DNA of 64,000 nucleotides from Hippophae tibetana (lineage: Eukaryota > Streptophyta > Magnoliopsida > Rosales > Elaeagnaceae): the NCBI GenBank assembly GCA_037013495.1, contig CM072801.1, forward strand, positions 107,453,816 to 107,517,815. Reading direction: 5' to 3'. Made by a program: the position numbers and the translations under genes. Of this stretch, positions 12,150 to 25,200 are shown in pieces (position 1 is the stretch's first letter; the number at the start of each line of letters is the position of its first letter). A model generated the notes under the pieces. The model was not told the DNA's origin and did not search any database. It saw only the letters and a list, made by a program, of their open reading frames with translations.

Positions 12150-14950
12150 ATGGTCGTTTTGATGTATGACTTAAAGGTTATAACAGTCTAAAGTTGGAAC
12201 CTCAATAAATAATTTTTTTTTTAAATTACGAACTCCAGAAATTTTGTTGTTTTTTATTCAGGATCAAAGATTGGTTGAACACCGAAAATAAAGAACATGA
12301 AAATGATACAGTGAATTAAAAGAAAAGTAAGAAATGAAATGCAAATAAGAAAATATTGACAACAAAATCTAAAGAAAACAAAAGACTTGTAGAAATATTT
12401 GTTTCTTTCATTGTTATTTGGACCAAAAGAATGCAAAAAACAAAAAAATGAAAACCTTTAGTAAATCTAATATATTAAGATAGATATTCTATATTATGCA
12501 ACCAAGGCTTCGATACCAAATGATACGGATCTTTTATGCTGACCATTTTGGAAACCATGAACTCAAAGGTATGAGAAAGATTGAATTGCTAAGAACATGG
12601 TTAATATAATCAAATTTGAACAGTTAAGAACACGATTAGAAAACCACGCAAAAATGTGCGACCAAACTATAAGACGTCGGAAAGTAGTGTAAGCGATGAA
12701 ATTTGGGTTTAAAAAGTGGATAAAATAACTATTTTATCCTTTACGTTTTTGCAAATTAAAATCAGTTTAGATTTGATATTTTATAAAGGTCGTTTTGATG
12801 TATGACTTAAAAGTTATAACAGTCTAAAGTTGGAACCTCAATAAATAATTTTTTTTTTTAATTACGAACTCCAGAAATTTTGTTGTTTTTTATTCAGGAT
12901 CAAAGATTCGTTGAACACCGAAAACAAAGAACATGAAAATGATAGAGTGAATTAAAAGAAAAGTACGAAATGAAATGCAAATAAGAAAATAATGACAACA
13001 AAATCTAAAGAAAACAAAAGACTTGTAGAAATATTTGTTTCTTTCATTGTTATTTGGACCAAAAGAATGCAAAAAACAAAAAAATGAAAACCTTTAGTAA
13101 ATCTAATATATTAAGATAGATATTCTATATTATGCAACCAAGGCTTCGATACCAAATGATACGGATCTTTTATGCTGACCATTTTGGAAACCATGAACTC
13201 AAAGGTATGAGAAAGATTGAATTGCTAAGAACATGGTTAATATAATCAAATTTGAACAGTTAAGAACACGATTAGAAAACCACGCAAAAATGTGCGACCA
13301 AACTATAAGACGTCGGAAAGTAGTGTAAAGCGATGAAATTTGGGTTTTAAAAAGTGGATAAAATAACTATTTTTTCCTTTACGTTTTTGCAAATTAAAAT
13401 CAGTTTAGATTTGATATTTTATAATGGTCGTTTTGATGTATGACTTAAAAGTTATAACAGTCTAAAGTTGGAACCTCAATAAATAATTTTTTTTTTAAAT
13501 TCCGAACTCCAGAAATTTTGTTGTTTTTTATTCAGGATCAAAGATTGGTTGAACACCGAAAATAAAGAACATGAAAATGATACAATGAATTGAAAGAAAA
13601 GTACGAAATGAAATGCAAATAAGAAAATAATGACAACAAAATCTAAAGAAAACAAAAGACTTGTAGAAATTTTTGCTTCTTTAATTGTGATTTGGACCAA
13701 AAGAATGCAAAAAACAATAAAATGGAAAACTTTATTAAATCAAAAATTCAAAAAATAGATATATTAAGATAGATTTTCTATTTTGGGCAACCAAGGCTTC
13801 GATACCAAATGATACGGATCTTTTATGCGGACCATTTTGGAAACCATGAATTCAAAGGAATGAGAAATATTGAATTGCTAAGAACATGGTTAATATAATC
13901 AAATTGGAACAATTAAGAACACGATTAGAAAACCACGCAAAAATGTGTGACCAAACTATAAGACGTCGGAAAGTAGTGTAAGCGATGAAATTTGGGTTTT
14001 AAAAAGTGGATAAAATAACTATTTTTTCCTTTACGTTTTTGCAAATTAAAATCAGTTGAGATTTGATATTTTATAAAGGTCGTTTTGATGTATGACTTAA
14101 AAGTTATAATAGTCTAAAGTTGGAACCTCAATAAATAATTTTGTTTTTAAATTACGAACTCCAGAAATTTTGTTGTTTTTTATTAAGGATCAAAGATTGG
14201 TTGAACACCGAAAATAAAGGACATGAAAATGATACATTTAATTAAAAGAAAAGTACGAAATGAAATGCAAATAAGAAAATAATGACAACAAAATCTAAAG
14301 AAAACAAAAGACTTGTAGAAATATTTGTTTCTTTCATTGTTATTTGGACCAAAAGAATGCAAAAAACAAAAAAATGAAAACCTTTAGTAAATCTAATATA
14401 TTAAGATAGATATTCTATATTATGCAACCAAGGCTTCGATACCAAATGATACGGATCTTTTATGCTGACCATTTTGGAAACAATGAACTCAAAGGTATGA
14501 GAAAGATTGAATTGCTAAGAACATGGTTAATATAATCAAATTTGAACAATTAAGAACACGATTAGAAAACCACGCAAAAATGTGCGACCAAACTATAAGA
14601 CGTCGGAAAGTAGTGTAAGCGATGAAATTTGGGTTTTAAAAAGTGGATAAAATAACTATTTTTTCCTTTACGTTTTTGCAAATTAAAATCAGTTTAGATT
14701 TGATATTTTATAATGGTCGTTTTGATGTATGACTTAAAGGTTATAACAGTCTAAAGTTGGAACCTCAATAAATAATTTTTTTTTTAAATTACGAACTCCA
14801 GAAATTTTGTTGTTTTTTATTCAGGATCAAAGATTGGTTGAACACCGAAAATAAAGAACATGAAAATGATACAGTGAATTAAAAGAAAAGTAAGAAATGA
14901 AATGCAAATAAGAAAATATTGACAACAAAATCTAAAGAAAACAAAAGACT
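12150..14950 (+). repeat. Satellite monomers at the edge of the homogenised zone
   Basis: Monomers start near 12150, 12786, 13424, 14076 and 14713. They keep the long type followed by monomer-6 type (13424, 14076) but carry more private variants than the region to the left, such as GAAATGAAATGC preceded by GTAAG at 12327 and 14890, and CACCGAAAACAAAG at about 12916. The stretches starting at 12150 and 14713 are very similar, indicating a duplicated block of roughly 2.5 kb. Around 14960 the sequence switches abruptly (TTAATTAAGTTTTGGACG) to the diverged monomer type. Confidence 0.85.
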
Positions 14951-17900
14951 TGTAGAAATTTTTGTTTCTTTAATTAAGTTTTGGACGAAAATGATGCCAA
15001 AAACAATAAAATGGAAAACTTTATTAAATCAAAAATTCAAAAAATAGTTATATTAAGATAGATATACTATTTTGGGCAACCAAGGCTTCGATACCAAATG
15101 ATACGAATTTTTTATGCGAACAATTTTGGAAGCCATGAAATCAAAGGAATGAGAAAGATTGAATTGCTAAGAATATGGTTAATATGATCAAATTGGACCA
15201 ATAAAGAACAAGAAAAGAAAACCACGCAAAAATGTGCGACCAAACTATAAGACGTCGGAAAGTACTGTAAGCGATGGAATTTGGGTTCTAAGAACTGGAC
15301 AACTGAACAATTTTTTACTTTATGTTTTTGCAAATTGAAATGAGTTTAGATTTCTTATTTTATAAAAGTCGTTTTAATGTATGACTTAAAAGTTATAACA
15401 GTTTAAAGATGGAACCTCAAAAAATAATTTCTTTTTTTTTAAATTACGAACTCCAGAAATTTTGTTGTTTTTTATTGAGGAGAAAATATAGGTTGAACAC
15501 CGAAAACAAAGAACATGAAAATGACACAGTGAATTAAAAGAAAAGTACGAAATGAAATGCAAATAAGAAAATAATGACAATAAAATCTAAAGAAAACAAA
15601 AGACTTGTAGAAATATTTGTTTCTTTCATTGTTATTTGGACCAAAAGAATGCAAAAAACAAAAAAATGGAAACCTTTAGTAAATCTAATATATTAAGATA
15701 GATTTTTTATTTTGGGCAACCAAGGCTTCGATAACAAATGATACGGATCTTTTATGCGAACCATTTTGGAAACCATGAACTCAAAGGAATGAGAAAGATT
15801 GAATTTCTAAGAACATGGTTAATATAATCAAATTTGAACAGTTAAGAACACGATTAGAAAACCACGCAAAAATGTGCGACCAAACTATAAGACGTCGGAA
15901 AGTAGTGTAAGCGATGAAATTTGGGTTTTAAAAAGTGGATAAAATAACTATTTTTTCCTTTACGTTTTTGCAAATTAAAATCAGTTTAGATTTGATATTT
16001 TATAATGGTCGTTTTGATGTATGACTTAAAAGTTATAACAGTCTAAAGTTGGAACCTCAATAAATAATTTTTTTTTAAATTCCGAACTCCAGAAATTTTG
16101 TTGTTTTTTATTCAGGATCAAAGATTGGTTGAACACCGAAAATAAAGAACACGAAAATGATACATTGAATTGAAAGAAAAGTACGAAATGAAATGCAAAT
16201 AAGAAAATAATGACAACAAAATCTAAAGAAAACAAAAGACTTGTAGAAATTTTTGCTTCTTTAATTGTGATTGGGACCAAAAGAATGCAAAAAACAATAA
16301 AATGGAAAACTTTATTAAATCAAAAATTCAAAAAATAGATATATTAAGATAGATTTTCTATTTTGGGCAACCAAGGCTTCGATACCAAATGATACGGATC
16401 TTTTATGCGGACCATTTTGGAAACCATGAACTCAAAGGAATGAGAAATATTGAATTGCTAAGAACATGGTTAATATAATCAAATTGGAACAATTAAGAAC
16501 ACGATTAGAAAACCACGCAAAAATGTGTGACCAAACTATAAGACGTCGGAAAGTAGTGTAAGCGATGAAATTTGGGTTTTAAAAAGTGGATAAAATAACT
16601 ATTTTTTCCTTTACGTTTTTGCAAATTAAAATCAGTTGAGATTTGATATTTTATAAAGGTCGTTTTGATGTATGACTTAAAAGTTATAATAGTCTAAAGT
16701 TGGAACCTCAATAAATAATTTTGTTTTTAAATTACGAACTCCAGAAATTTTGTTGTTTTTTATTAAGGATCAAAGATTGGTTGAACACCGAAAATAAAGG
16801 ACATGAAAATGATACATTGAATTAAAAGAAAAGTACGAAATGAAATGCAAATAAGAAAATAATGACAACAAAATCTAAAGAAAACAAAAGACTTGTAGAA
16901 ATATTTGTTTCTTTCATTGTTATTTGGACCAAAAGAATGCAAAAAACAAAAAAATGGAAACCTTTAGTAAATCTAATATATTAAGATAGATATTCTATAT
17001 TGGGCAACCAAGGCTTCGATACCAAATGATACGGATCTTTTATGCTGACCATTTTGGAAACCATGAACTCAAAGGTATGAGAAAGATTGAATTGCTAAGA
17101 ACATGGTTAATATAATCAAATTTGAACATTTAAGAACACGATTAGAAAACCACGCAAAAATGTGCGACAAAACTATAAGACGTCGGAAAGTAGTGTAAGC
17201 GATGAAATTTTGGTTTTAAAAAGTTGATAAAATAACTATTTTTTCCTTTACGTTTTTGCAAATTAAAATCAGTTTAGATTTGATATTTTATAATGGTCGT
17301 TTTGATGTATGACTTAAAAGTTATAACAGTCTAAATTTGGAATCTCAATAAATAATTTTTTTTTAAATTCCGAACACCAGAAATTTTGTTGTTTTTTATT
17401 CAGGATCAAAGATTGGTTGAACACCGAAAATAAAGAACACGAAAATGATACAATGAATTGAAAGAAAAGTACGAAATGAAATGCAAATAAGAAAATAATG
17501 ACAACAAAATCTAAAGAAAACAAAAGACTTGTAGAAATTTTTGCTTCTTTAATTGTGATTTGGACCAAAAGAATGCAAAAAACAATAAAATGGAAAACTT
17601 TATTAAATCAAAAATTCAAAAAATAGATATATTAAGATAGATTTTTTATTTTGGGCAACCAAGGCTTCGATACCAAATGATACGGATCTTTTATGCGGAC
17701 CATTTTGGAAACCATGAACTCAAAGGAATGAGAAATATTGAATTGCTAAGAACATGGTTAATATAATCAAATTGGAACAATTAAGAACACGATTAGAAAA
17801 CCACGCAAAAATGTGTGACCAAACTATAAGACGTCGGAAAGTAGTGTAAGCGATGAAATTTGGGTTTTAAAAAGTGGATAAAATAACTATTTTTTCCTTT

Positions 17901-18143
17901 ACGTTTTTGCAAATTAAAATCAGTTGAGATTTGATATTTTATAAAGGTCGTTTTGATGTATGACTTAAAAGTTATAAGAGTCTAAAGTTAGAACCTCAAT
18001 AAATAATTTTGTTTTTAAATTACGAACTCCAGAAATTTTGTTGTTTTTTATTAAGGATCAAAGATTGGTTGAACATCGAAAAAAAGGACATGAAAATGAC
18101 ACAGTGAATTAAAAGAAAAGTAAGAAATGAAATGCAAATAAGA

Positions 18144-18199
18144 AAATATTGACAACAAAATCTAAAGAAAATAATGACAACAAAATCTAAAGAAAACAA
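18144..18199 (+). repeat. 25-bp tandem duplication inside one monomer
   Basis: The segment GACAACAAAATCTAAAGAAA occurs at 18151 and again at 18176, a period of 25 bp. Other monomers have it once. This is a local slippage-type duplication that lengthens this monomer. Confidence 0.9.
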
Positions 18200-20968
18200 A
18201 AGACTCCTAGAAATATTTGTTTCTTTAATTGTGATTTGGACCAAAAGAATGCAAAAAAGAATAAAATGGAAAACTTTATTAAATCGAAACTTCAAAAAAT
18301 AGATATATTAAGAGAGATATCGTATTTTAGGCAACCAAGGCTTGGATACCAAATGATACGGATCCTATATGCGAACAATTTTGGAACCCAAGAACTCAAA
18401 TGAATGAGAAAGATTGAATTTCTAAGAACATGGTTAATATATTCAAATTTGAACAATTAAGAACACTATTAGAAAACCAAGCAAAAACGTGCGACCAAAC
18501 TATAAGACGTCGGAAAGTAGTGTAAGCGATGGAATTTGGGTTCTAAAAAGTGGATAACATAACTATTTTTTCCTTTACGTTTTTGTAAATTAAAAGCAGG
18601 TTAGATTTGATATTTTATAATGTTCATTTTGATGTATGACTTAATAGTTATAATAGTCTAATGTTGGAATCTCAATAAATAATTTCTTTTTTTCAAATTA
18701 CGAACTCCAGAAATTTTGTTGTTTTTTATTCAGGAGCAAAGATAGGTTGAACACCGAAAACAAAAGAACAGGAAAATATTACAGTGAATTAAAAGAAAAG
18801 TACAAAATGAAATGCAAATATGAAAATAATGACAATAAAATCAAAAGAAAACAAAAGACTTTTAGAAAAGTTTTGTTTCTTTAATTGTGATTTGGAACAA
18901 AAGAATGCACAAAACAATAAAATTGAAAATTTCATTAAATCTAAAATTCAAAAAATAGATATATAAAGATAGATATACTATTTTGGGCAACCAAGGCTTC
19001 GATACCAAATGATAGTGATCCTTTATGCGGACCATTTTGGAAACCATGAACTCAAAGGAATGAGAAAGATTGAATTGCTAAGAATATGGTCAATATAATC
19101 AAATTTGAACAATTAAGAACACGATTAGAAAACCACGCAAAAATGTGAGACCAAACTATAAGACGTTGGAAAGTAGTGTATGCGATGGAATTTGGGTTCT
19201 AAAAAGTGGACAAATGAACTATTTTTTACTTTATGATTTTCAAAATTGAAATGAGTTTAGATTTGATATTTTATAATAGTCGTTTTGATATTTGACTTAA
19301 AAGTTATAACAGTTTAAAGTTGAAACCTCAATAAATAATTTCTTTTTTTTAAATTACAAACTCTAGAAATTTTGTTGTTTTTTATTTAGGAGCAAAGATA
19401 GGTTAAACACCGAAAACAAATGAACAGGAAAATATTATAGTGAATTAAAAGAAAAGTACGAAATGAAATGCAAATAAGAAAATAATGACAACAAAATCTA
19501 AAGAAAACAAAAGACTTGTAGAAAATTTTTGTTTCTTTAATTGTGATTTGGACCAAAAGAATGCAAAAAACAATAAAATGGAAACGTTTGGTAAATCTAA
19601 AATTCAAAAAATAGATATATTAAGATAGATATTCTATTTGGGCAACCAAGGCTTCGATACCAAATGATACAGATATTTTATGCGGACCATTTTGGAAACA
19701 ATGAACTCAAAGGAATTAGAAAGATTGAATTGCTATGAACATGGTTAATATAATCAAATTTGAACAATTAAGAACTCGATTAGAAAACCACGCAAAAATG
19801 TGAGACCAAGCTATAAGACTTCTGAAAGTAGTGTATGCGATGGAATTTGGGTTCTAAAAAGTGGATAACATAACTATTTTTTCCTTTACGTTTTTACAAA
19901 TTAAAATCAGTTTAGATTTGATATTTTATAATGGTCGTTTTGATGTATGACTTAATAGTTATAAGAGTCTAATGTTGGAACCTCAATAAATAATTTCTTT
20001 TTTTCAAATTACGAACTCCAGAAATTTTGTTGTTTTTTATTCGGGAGCAAAGATAGGTTGAACATTGAAAACAAAAGAACAGGAAAATATTACAGTGAAT
20101 TAAAAGAAAAGTACGAAATGAAATGCAAATATGAAAATAATGACAATAAAATCAAAAGAAAACAAAAGACTTGTAGAAATGTTTTGTTTCTTTAATTGTG
20201 ATTTGAATCAAAAGAATGCAAAAAACAATAAAATGGAAACGTTTGGTAAATCTAAAATTTAAAAAATAGATATATTAAGATAGATATACTATTTTGGGCA
20301 ACCAAGGCTTCGATACCAAATGATACGGATCCTTTATGCGAACAATTTTGGAACGCATAAAATCAAAGGAATGAGATAGATTGAATTGCTAAGAATATGG
20401 TTAATATGATCAAATTGGACCAATAAAGAACAAGAAAAGAAATCCTACCAAAAATGTGTGACCAAACTATAAGACGTCGGAAAGTACTGTAAGCGATGGA
20501 ATTTGGGTTCTAAGAACTGGACAACTGAACTATTTTTTACTTTATGTTTTTGTAAATTGAAAGGAGTTTAGATTTCATATTTTATAATAGTCGTTTTGAT
20601 GTATGACTTAAAAGTTATAACAGTTTAAAGTTGGAACCTCAATAAATAATATCTTTTTATTTAAATTACGAACTCTAGAAATTTTGTTGTTTTTTATTCA
20701 GGAGCAAAGATAGGTTGAACACCGAAAACAAAAGAACAGGAAAATGATACAATGAATTAAAAGAAAAGTATGAAATGAAATGAAAATAAGAAAATAATGA
20801 CAACAAAATCTAAAGAAAACAAAAGACTTGAAGAAATATTTGTTTCTTTAATTGTGATTTGGAGCAAAAGAATGAAAAAAACAATAAAATGGAAAACTTT
20901 ATTAAATCGAAACTTCAAAAAATAGATAAATTAAGAGAGATATTCTATTTTGGGCAACCAAGGCTTTG

Positions 20969-21124
20969 ATACCAAATGATACGGATCTTTTATGCGACCA
21001 ATTTTGGAACCCATGAACTCAAATGAATGTGAAAGATTGAATTTCTAAGAACAGGGTTAATATAATCAAATTTGAACAATTAAGAGCACGATTAGAAAAC
21101 CAAGCAAAAATGTGCGACCAAACT
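20969..21124 (+). repeat. 156-bp satellite direct repeat flanking the retroelement, left copy
   Basis: This last stretch of left satellite is, by eye, identical over 156 bp to 32008-32163, immediately outside the other end of the element. Both copies share the variant AATGTGAAAG, whereas the related blocks near 35294 and 36607 read AATGAGAAAG. The two flanks therefore descend from one monomer copy. LTR retroelement integration normally leaves about 5 bp of target duplication, so this is not a standard target site. Confidence 0.9.
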
Positions 21125-21908
21125 CATTTGTATATCTTTCTTTTGTAATTAGCCTTTACTCACAACTTTGTAGGCAATGTGGGTCATAGTATGTAGATGA
21201 TACTATTTTTTTTATCTCTCTATACATTTTTTTTTATATATATGTATTTTTTAGAGAGTCAACCCATGTACATATTGTACATTTTTTTTTTTTTTTTGGA
21301 TTTTGGTGAGTGGTTAATTTTGTGGCTTTTCTGTTTGATCTTGGTTTAGGTAACCCCAGATATGTCTTCTTGTTTTTGTAGCAGTCATGCATGAATGAGA
21401 TATAAGCATATACTATCAATTTCTACTCAAATCGTTTTAATCTAAACAAAAATAATAATCAAAAATATATGATACTCTATTAAGATGAGAAAAAATTCAT
21501 ACATTCAATGCTAATACCTATAGAGATCATCTAAACTTTTTGAATAAATAAGAAATGTGTTTGGAGTAGAAAAAATATATATTTCACTCTGAATAAAAGA
21601 AATTAGGCTCAAATTATATCTCACAAGGGTAGTCTCCACTAAAAAAAATTCATAAACACCGATTTTGGGTTTAATATAATTTCCACATTTTATCAAGAAA
21701 TACTAGTTATGACAAAAACTAACTAATTATCAAAAATAATTACAAAATATTTCATGATATGTTTTCAAAAATTAATCTAACAGTACCAAAGACTTAACTA
21801 TTTACTTAAATTTGATTTAAAGAAATGATACATTTTTGTGATAATTTTTTTTTTTATATATATATATAATTTTTTTTTTTATTAAGCATGGTAACTTTTC
21901 ACCACCCC

Positions 21909-21939
21909 CAACCTAGAACTTACATTGTCCTCAATGTAA
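21909..21939 (-). other. Hairpin TTACATTG-AGGA-CAATGTAA plus G-rich tract
   Basis: On the minus strand TTACATTG and CAATGTAA form a perfect 8-bp stem with an AGGA loop (21920-21939). GTTCTAGGTTGGGGGTGG follows. From memory, a GAGGACAATGT followed by a G-rich run is common downstream of pol in plant Athila/Tat elements. Its function is unknown to me; a role in RNA structure or near the 3' end of the transcript is a guess. Confidence 0.6.
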
Positions 21940-22198
21940 CAACTGCAAATTAAAGATAAAGAGAAAAGAGGAGAAAGATTACCTATTTCTTGAGAATGTG
22001 TAAGTAGTAATGAAGAAATGCAGGTGCATCCATCATATTCATCATTAAAGTGTATACAGACAGATCGCTGTGAACTTCTAACATCTCAACAAATATTTTA
22101 GTTTTAACAATTTTAAAAATTATTCACAAACAAGTAAACTAAAATAAACAATAAAATTAAGTAAATAAAACAAATAACAAAAAATTACCTAACATGAT

Positions 22199-22244
22199 GG
22201 GTTGCCTCCCATCCAGCGCTTAGTTTAACGTCTTAGCAAGACGT
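22199..22244 (-). other. Post-Gag-Pol stem-loop and GGGAGG motif
   Basis: On the minus strand, just after the Gag-Pol stop, ACGTCTT-GCT-AAGACGT forms a perfect 7-bp stem. It is followed 18 nt later by GGGAGGCAACCC, which can itself fold on GGG/CCC. An equivalent arrangement lies after the upstream Gag ORF at 27678-27723. The repetition suggests a conserved element attached to the 3' side of coding regions in this family. Confidence 0.7.
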
Positions 22245-22256
22245 ATCTTTTTGGTG

Positions 22257-25200
22257 CTAAGGGTTACTCAGCCAAATGCAATCCATTTCAGCAATGTTGT
22301 TTGGTTCTTCCACATAAGGCTTGACACGATGGCCATTAACTTTGAACGTTTTTTGTGTCTTGGAGTCCAATAGTTCTACCACTCCATGTTCAGATACCTG
22401 AACTATTTTGAATGGTCCATCCCATCTTGATCTTAGCTTTCCTGGAAACAATCTCAAACGAGAGTTAAATAAAAGAACTTTCATTCCAGGGTGAAGAGTC
22501 TTAGGAACTAGCCTCTTGTCATGATAGCGCTTAGTACGCTCCTTGTATAATTTGGCATTCTCATAGGCTTCATTCCTAATTTCTTCCAACTCATGAAGCT
22601 GGAGTACTCGTTTTTCACCTGCTTTATCTAAATCCATGTTTAGCTCTTTAATTGCCCAATAAGCCTTGTGTTCAAGTTCAACTGGAAGGTGGCACGCTTT
22701 CCCAAAGATTAACCGGTAAGGGCTCATCCCAATAGGTGTTTTGTAAGCGGTGCGGTATGCCCATAAGGCATCATTTAACTTAAATGCCCAATCCTTCCTT
22801 GAGGGACGCACAGTGCGTTCCAGTATTCCCTTAATTTGCCTATTACTTACTTCCACTAAACCGGAAGTTTGAGGATGATATGGAGTAGCTACCTTATGTG
22901 TGATGTTGTACTTGTTTAGTACTCCATCAAAGAGTTTGTTACAAAAATGGCTACCTCCATCGCTTATTATAGCTCTAGGCGTTCCGAACCTACTGAATAT
23001 GAAATCTTTCAAGAATTTCACAACAACATTAGCATCATTGGTTTTGGTGGGGATAGCTTCTACCCACTTGGACACATAATCCACAGCAACCAAAATGTAT
23101 TGAAAACCATTAGATGGGGGAAAAGGACCCATAAAGTCAATCCCCCATATGTCAAAGAGTTCAACAACTAAATTAGATGTCAAAGGCATTTCATCTCTTT
23201 TGCTTATGTTTCCTGTTTTTTGACATCTATCACATTGTGCACAAAACATATGAGCATCTTTAAAAAGAGTGGGCCAAAAGAATCCAGACTGTAATATCTT
23301 ACGGGCTGTCTTTTCTCCTCCAAAATGACCCCCACAATGAAGTTCATGACAAAAAGTCAGAATGCTCTTATGTTCTTCTTCAGGTACACATCTCCGGATG
23401 ACTTGATCTTGACCAATCTTGTATAAATAAGGGTCATCCCAGAAATAGTCCTTAATAGTTTTAAAAAACCTTTTCTTGTCCTGATATGAAGTGTTAGGTC
23501 GCAAAACACCAGTGGCAAGATAGTTTACAATATCAGCATACCATGGGTTTGGACCTATGAAAAATAACTGTTCATCAGGAAAGGTTTCAACTATATCTTC
23601 ATTACTCTCATCTTTAAGAGAATTGAAGTCAGAAATCAACCTAGACAAATGGTCAGCTACTAAGTTTTCACTGCCTTTCTTATCCTTGATTTCTAGGTCA
23701 AATTCTTGTAAGAGTAATACCCACCTGATTAATCTTGGCTTGGCATTTGGTTTACTTAATAGGTATCTTAAAGCAGCATGATCAGAATGCACAATCACTT
23801 TAGATCCTACTAAATAAGACCGAAATTTGTCTAAAGAGAATACTATAGCCAAGAATTCCTTTTCAGTGGTGGTGTAATTCATCTGGGCATCATTGAGTGT
23901 TTTGCTAGCATAGTAGATGACATGTAAACGCTTATCCACTCTTTGTCCCAGGACTGCTCCTATTGCATAATCAGAAGCGTCACACATTATTTCAAAGGGT
24001 AAAGACCAGTTTGGTGCCATTATAACAGGGGTAGATGTGAGTTTATCTTTCAAGGTATTAAAGGAAGTAAGGCAGTCATTGTTGAAATCAAAATCAGCAT
24101 CTTTGGATAGCAAGTTACATAATGGACGACTTATTTTAGAGAAATCTTTAATAAATCGTCTGTAGAATCCTGCATGTCCCAAGAAGCTTCTTATCCCCTT
24201 CACAGATGTAGGGGGAGGTAGTTTGGATATCAATTCAACTTTTGCCTTATCAACTTCAATACCCTTGTTTGAAATTATATGTCCTAAAACTATCCCTTGT
24301 TGAACCATAAAATGACTTTTCTCCCAACTAAGGGTTAGATTGCATTCAATGCATCTTTCTAAAACCAAAGTCAATTTATGTAAGCAATCATCAAATGAGT
24401 TCCCAAAGACAGAGAAATCGTCCATGAAAATCTCAATGAATTTCTCCACCATGTCCGAGAAAATGGATATCATGCATCTCTGGAACGTGGCAGGGGCATT
24501 GCATAACCCAAATGGCATTCTGCGAAAAGCAAATGTCCCAAAAGGACATGTAAATGTGGTCTTTTCCTGATCTTCTGGTGCTATGGGTACTTGATAATAT
24601 CCAGACAGTCCATCCAAAAAACAGTAAAATTCGTGCCCAGCTAATCTTTCCAACATTTGATCAATGAATGGAAGAGGAAAGTGATCCTTTTTCGTATATA
24701 AATTTAGTTTCCTAAAATCTATACACATTCTCCATCCAGTGATTATTCTAGTGGGCACTAATTCACTTTTGTCATTCTTAACAACTGTTATCCCAGATTT
24801 CTTTGGTACCACATGCACTGGACTAACCCACTTACTATCTGCAATAGGATAGATAATCCCTTCTTCTAATAATTTAAGAATTTCCTTTTTAACTACCTCT
24901 TGCATGTTTGGGTTTAGTCTTCTTTGGGCCTCTCGTACAGGTTTAGCACCATCCTCCAAGTTGATCTTGTGCATACACATTGTTGGACTAATGCCTCTTA
25001 TATCACCTATACTCCAACCTATAGATTTCTTAAACTGTTTAAGCACTTTGATGAGTTCCTTTTCTTGTGGTTTGGTCAAGGTTGAAGAAATTATCACTGG
25101 ATAAGTTTCTCCCTCTCCCAAAAACACATATTTTAAGTGCTCAGGTAAGTCTTTGAGTTCAAGTTCAGGTGGATTGGCCTCTTTAATAGATGAAGAACTG

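Larger units (their letters stand above)
1..21124 (+). repeat. Satellite array, left block (about 33 head-to-tail monomers of 636-656 bp)
   Basis: A recognisable block (GGTCGTTTTGATGTATGAC) recurs at about 1, 637, 1273, 1909, 2545, 3196, 3833 and onward to about 20587, always in the same orientation. This defines a tandem satellite with a monomer of roughly 636-656 bp. Monomers are very AT-rich, and the plus strand has a purine-rich centre full of short A-tracts. The same short minus-strand ORFs recur in almost every monomer; they change frame or length with small indels, so I do not treat them as genes. The array stops at 21124, where the retroelement begins, and resumes at 32008. Monomer length and AT-rich composition fit plant heterochromatic satellites; whether it is centromeric cannot be told from sequence. 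Confidence 0.97.
14951..21124 (+). repeat. Diverged satellite monomers, mostly 650-656 bp
   Basis: Anchors continue near 15365, 16013, 16665, 17295, 17947, 18618, 19276, 19931 and 20587. Short-type monomers (15470-16010, 16800-17290) are interleaved with long ones. Divergence between neighbours is clearly greater than in 1-12 kb, as expected away from the homogenised centre of an array. The block from about 20270 to 21124 shares diagnostic variants (AAAAGTATGAAATG, GACTTGAAGAAATA) with blocks at about 34560-35533 and 35872-36845 on the far side of the retroelement. The element therefore interrupts one pre-existing higher-order array. Confidence 0.88.
21125..22256 (-). other. 3' non-coding region of the retroelement, truncated at 21125
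   Basis: About 1.1 kb follows the Gag-Pol stop codon in the element's direction. It contains a stem-loop and GGGAGG motif (22199-22244), a perfect 8-bp hairpin followed by a G-rich stretch (21909-21939), homopolymeric A/T runs (21840-21885, 21205-21300) and otherwise AT-rich DNA. I see no ORF resembling an env-like or accessory protein. An LTR start (TGATGAGTGC on the minus strand) and polypurine tract should follow but are not present before the satellite begins. The downstream end of the element is therefore missing. Confidence 0.8.

Noticed and set aside
104..15654. Recurring minus-strand 60- to 84-codon ORFs in the left array (104-286, 740-922, 2566-2820 and so on)
   Set aside because: They occur once per satellite monomer, change frame or end with small indels, are rich in Phe and Ile from A-rich DNA, and show no domain. 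They are repeat by-products.
1..21124. CRISPR-like array
   Set aside because: Units are 636-656 bp with no short repeat/spacer alternation, and the rest of the window is plant-type DNA.
1..21124. Satellite derived from the LTR of the resident retroelement
   Set aside because: I found no shared stretch between the satellite monomer and the LTR or 3' non-coding region beyond AT-rich simple sequence.
21234..21696. Small minus-strand ORFs (61 codons each) as an env-like or accessory gene
   Set aside because: Too short, low complexity (Lys run from a poly-A tract), and no transmembrane or signal pattern typical of env-like proteins.
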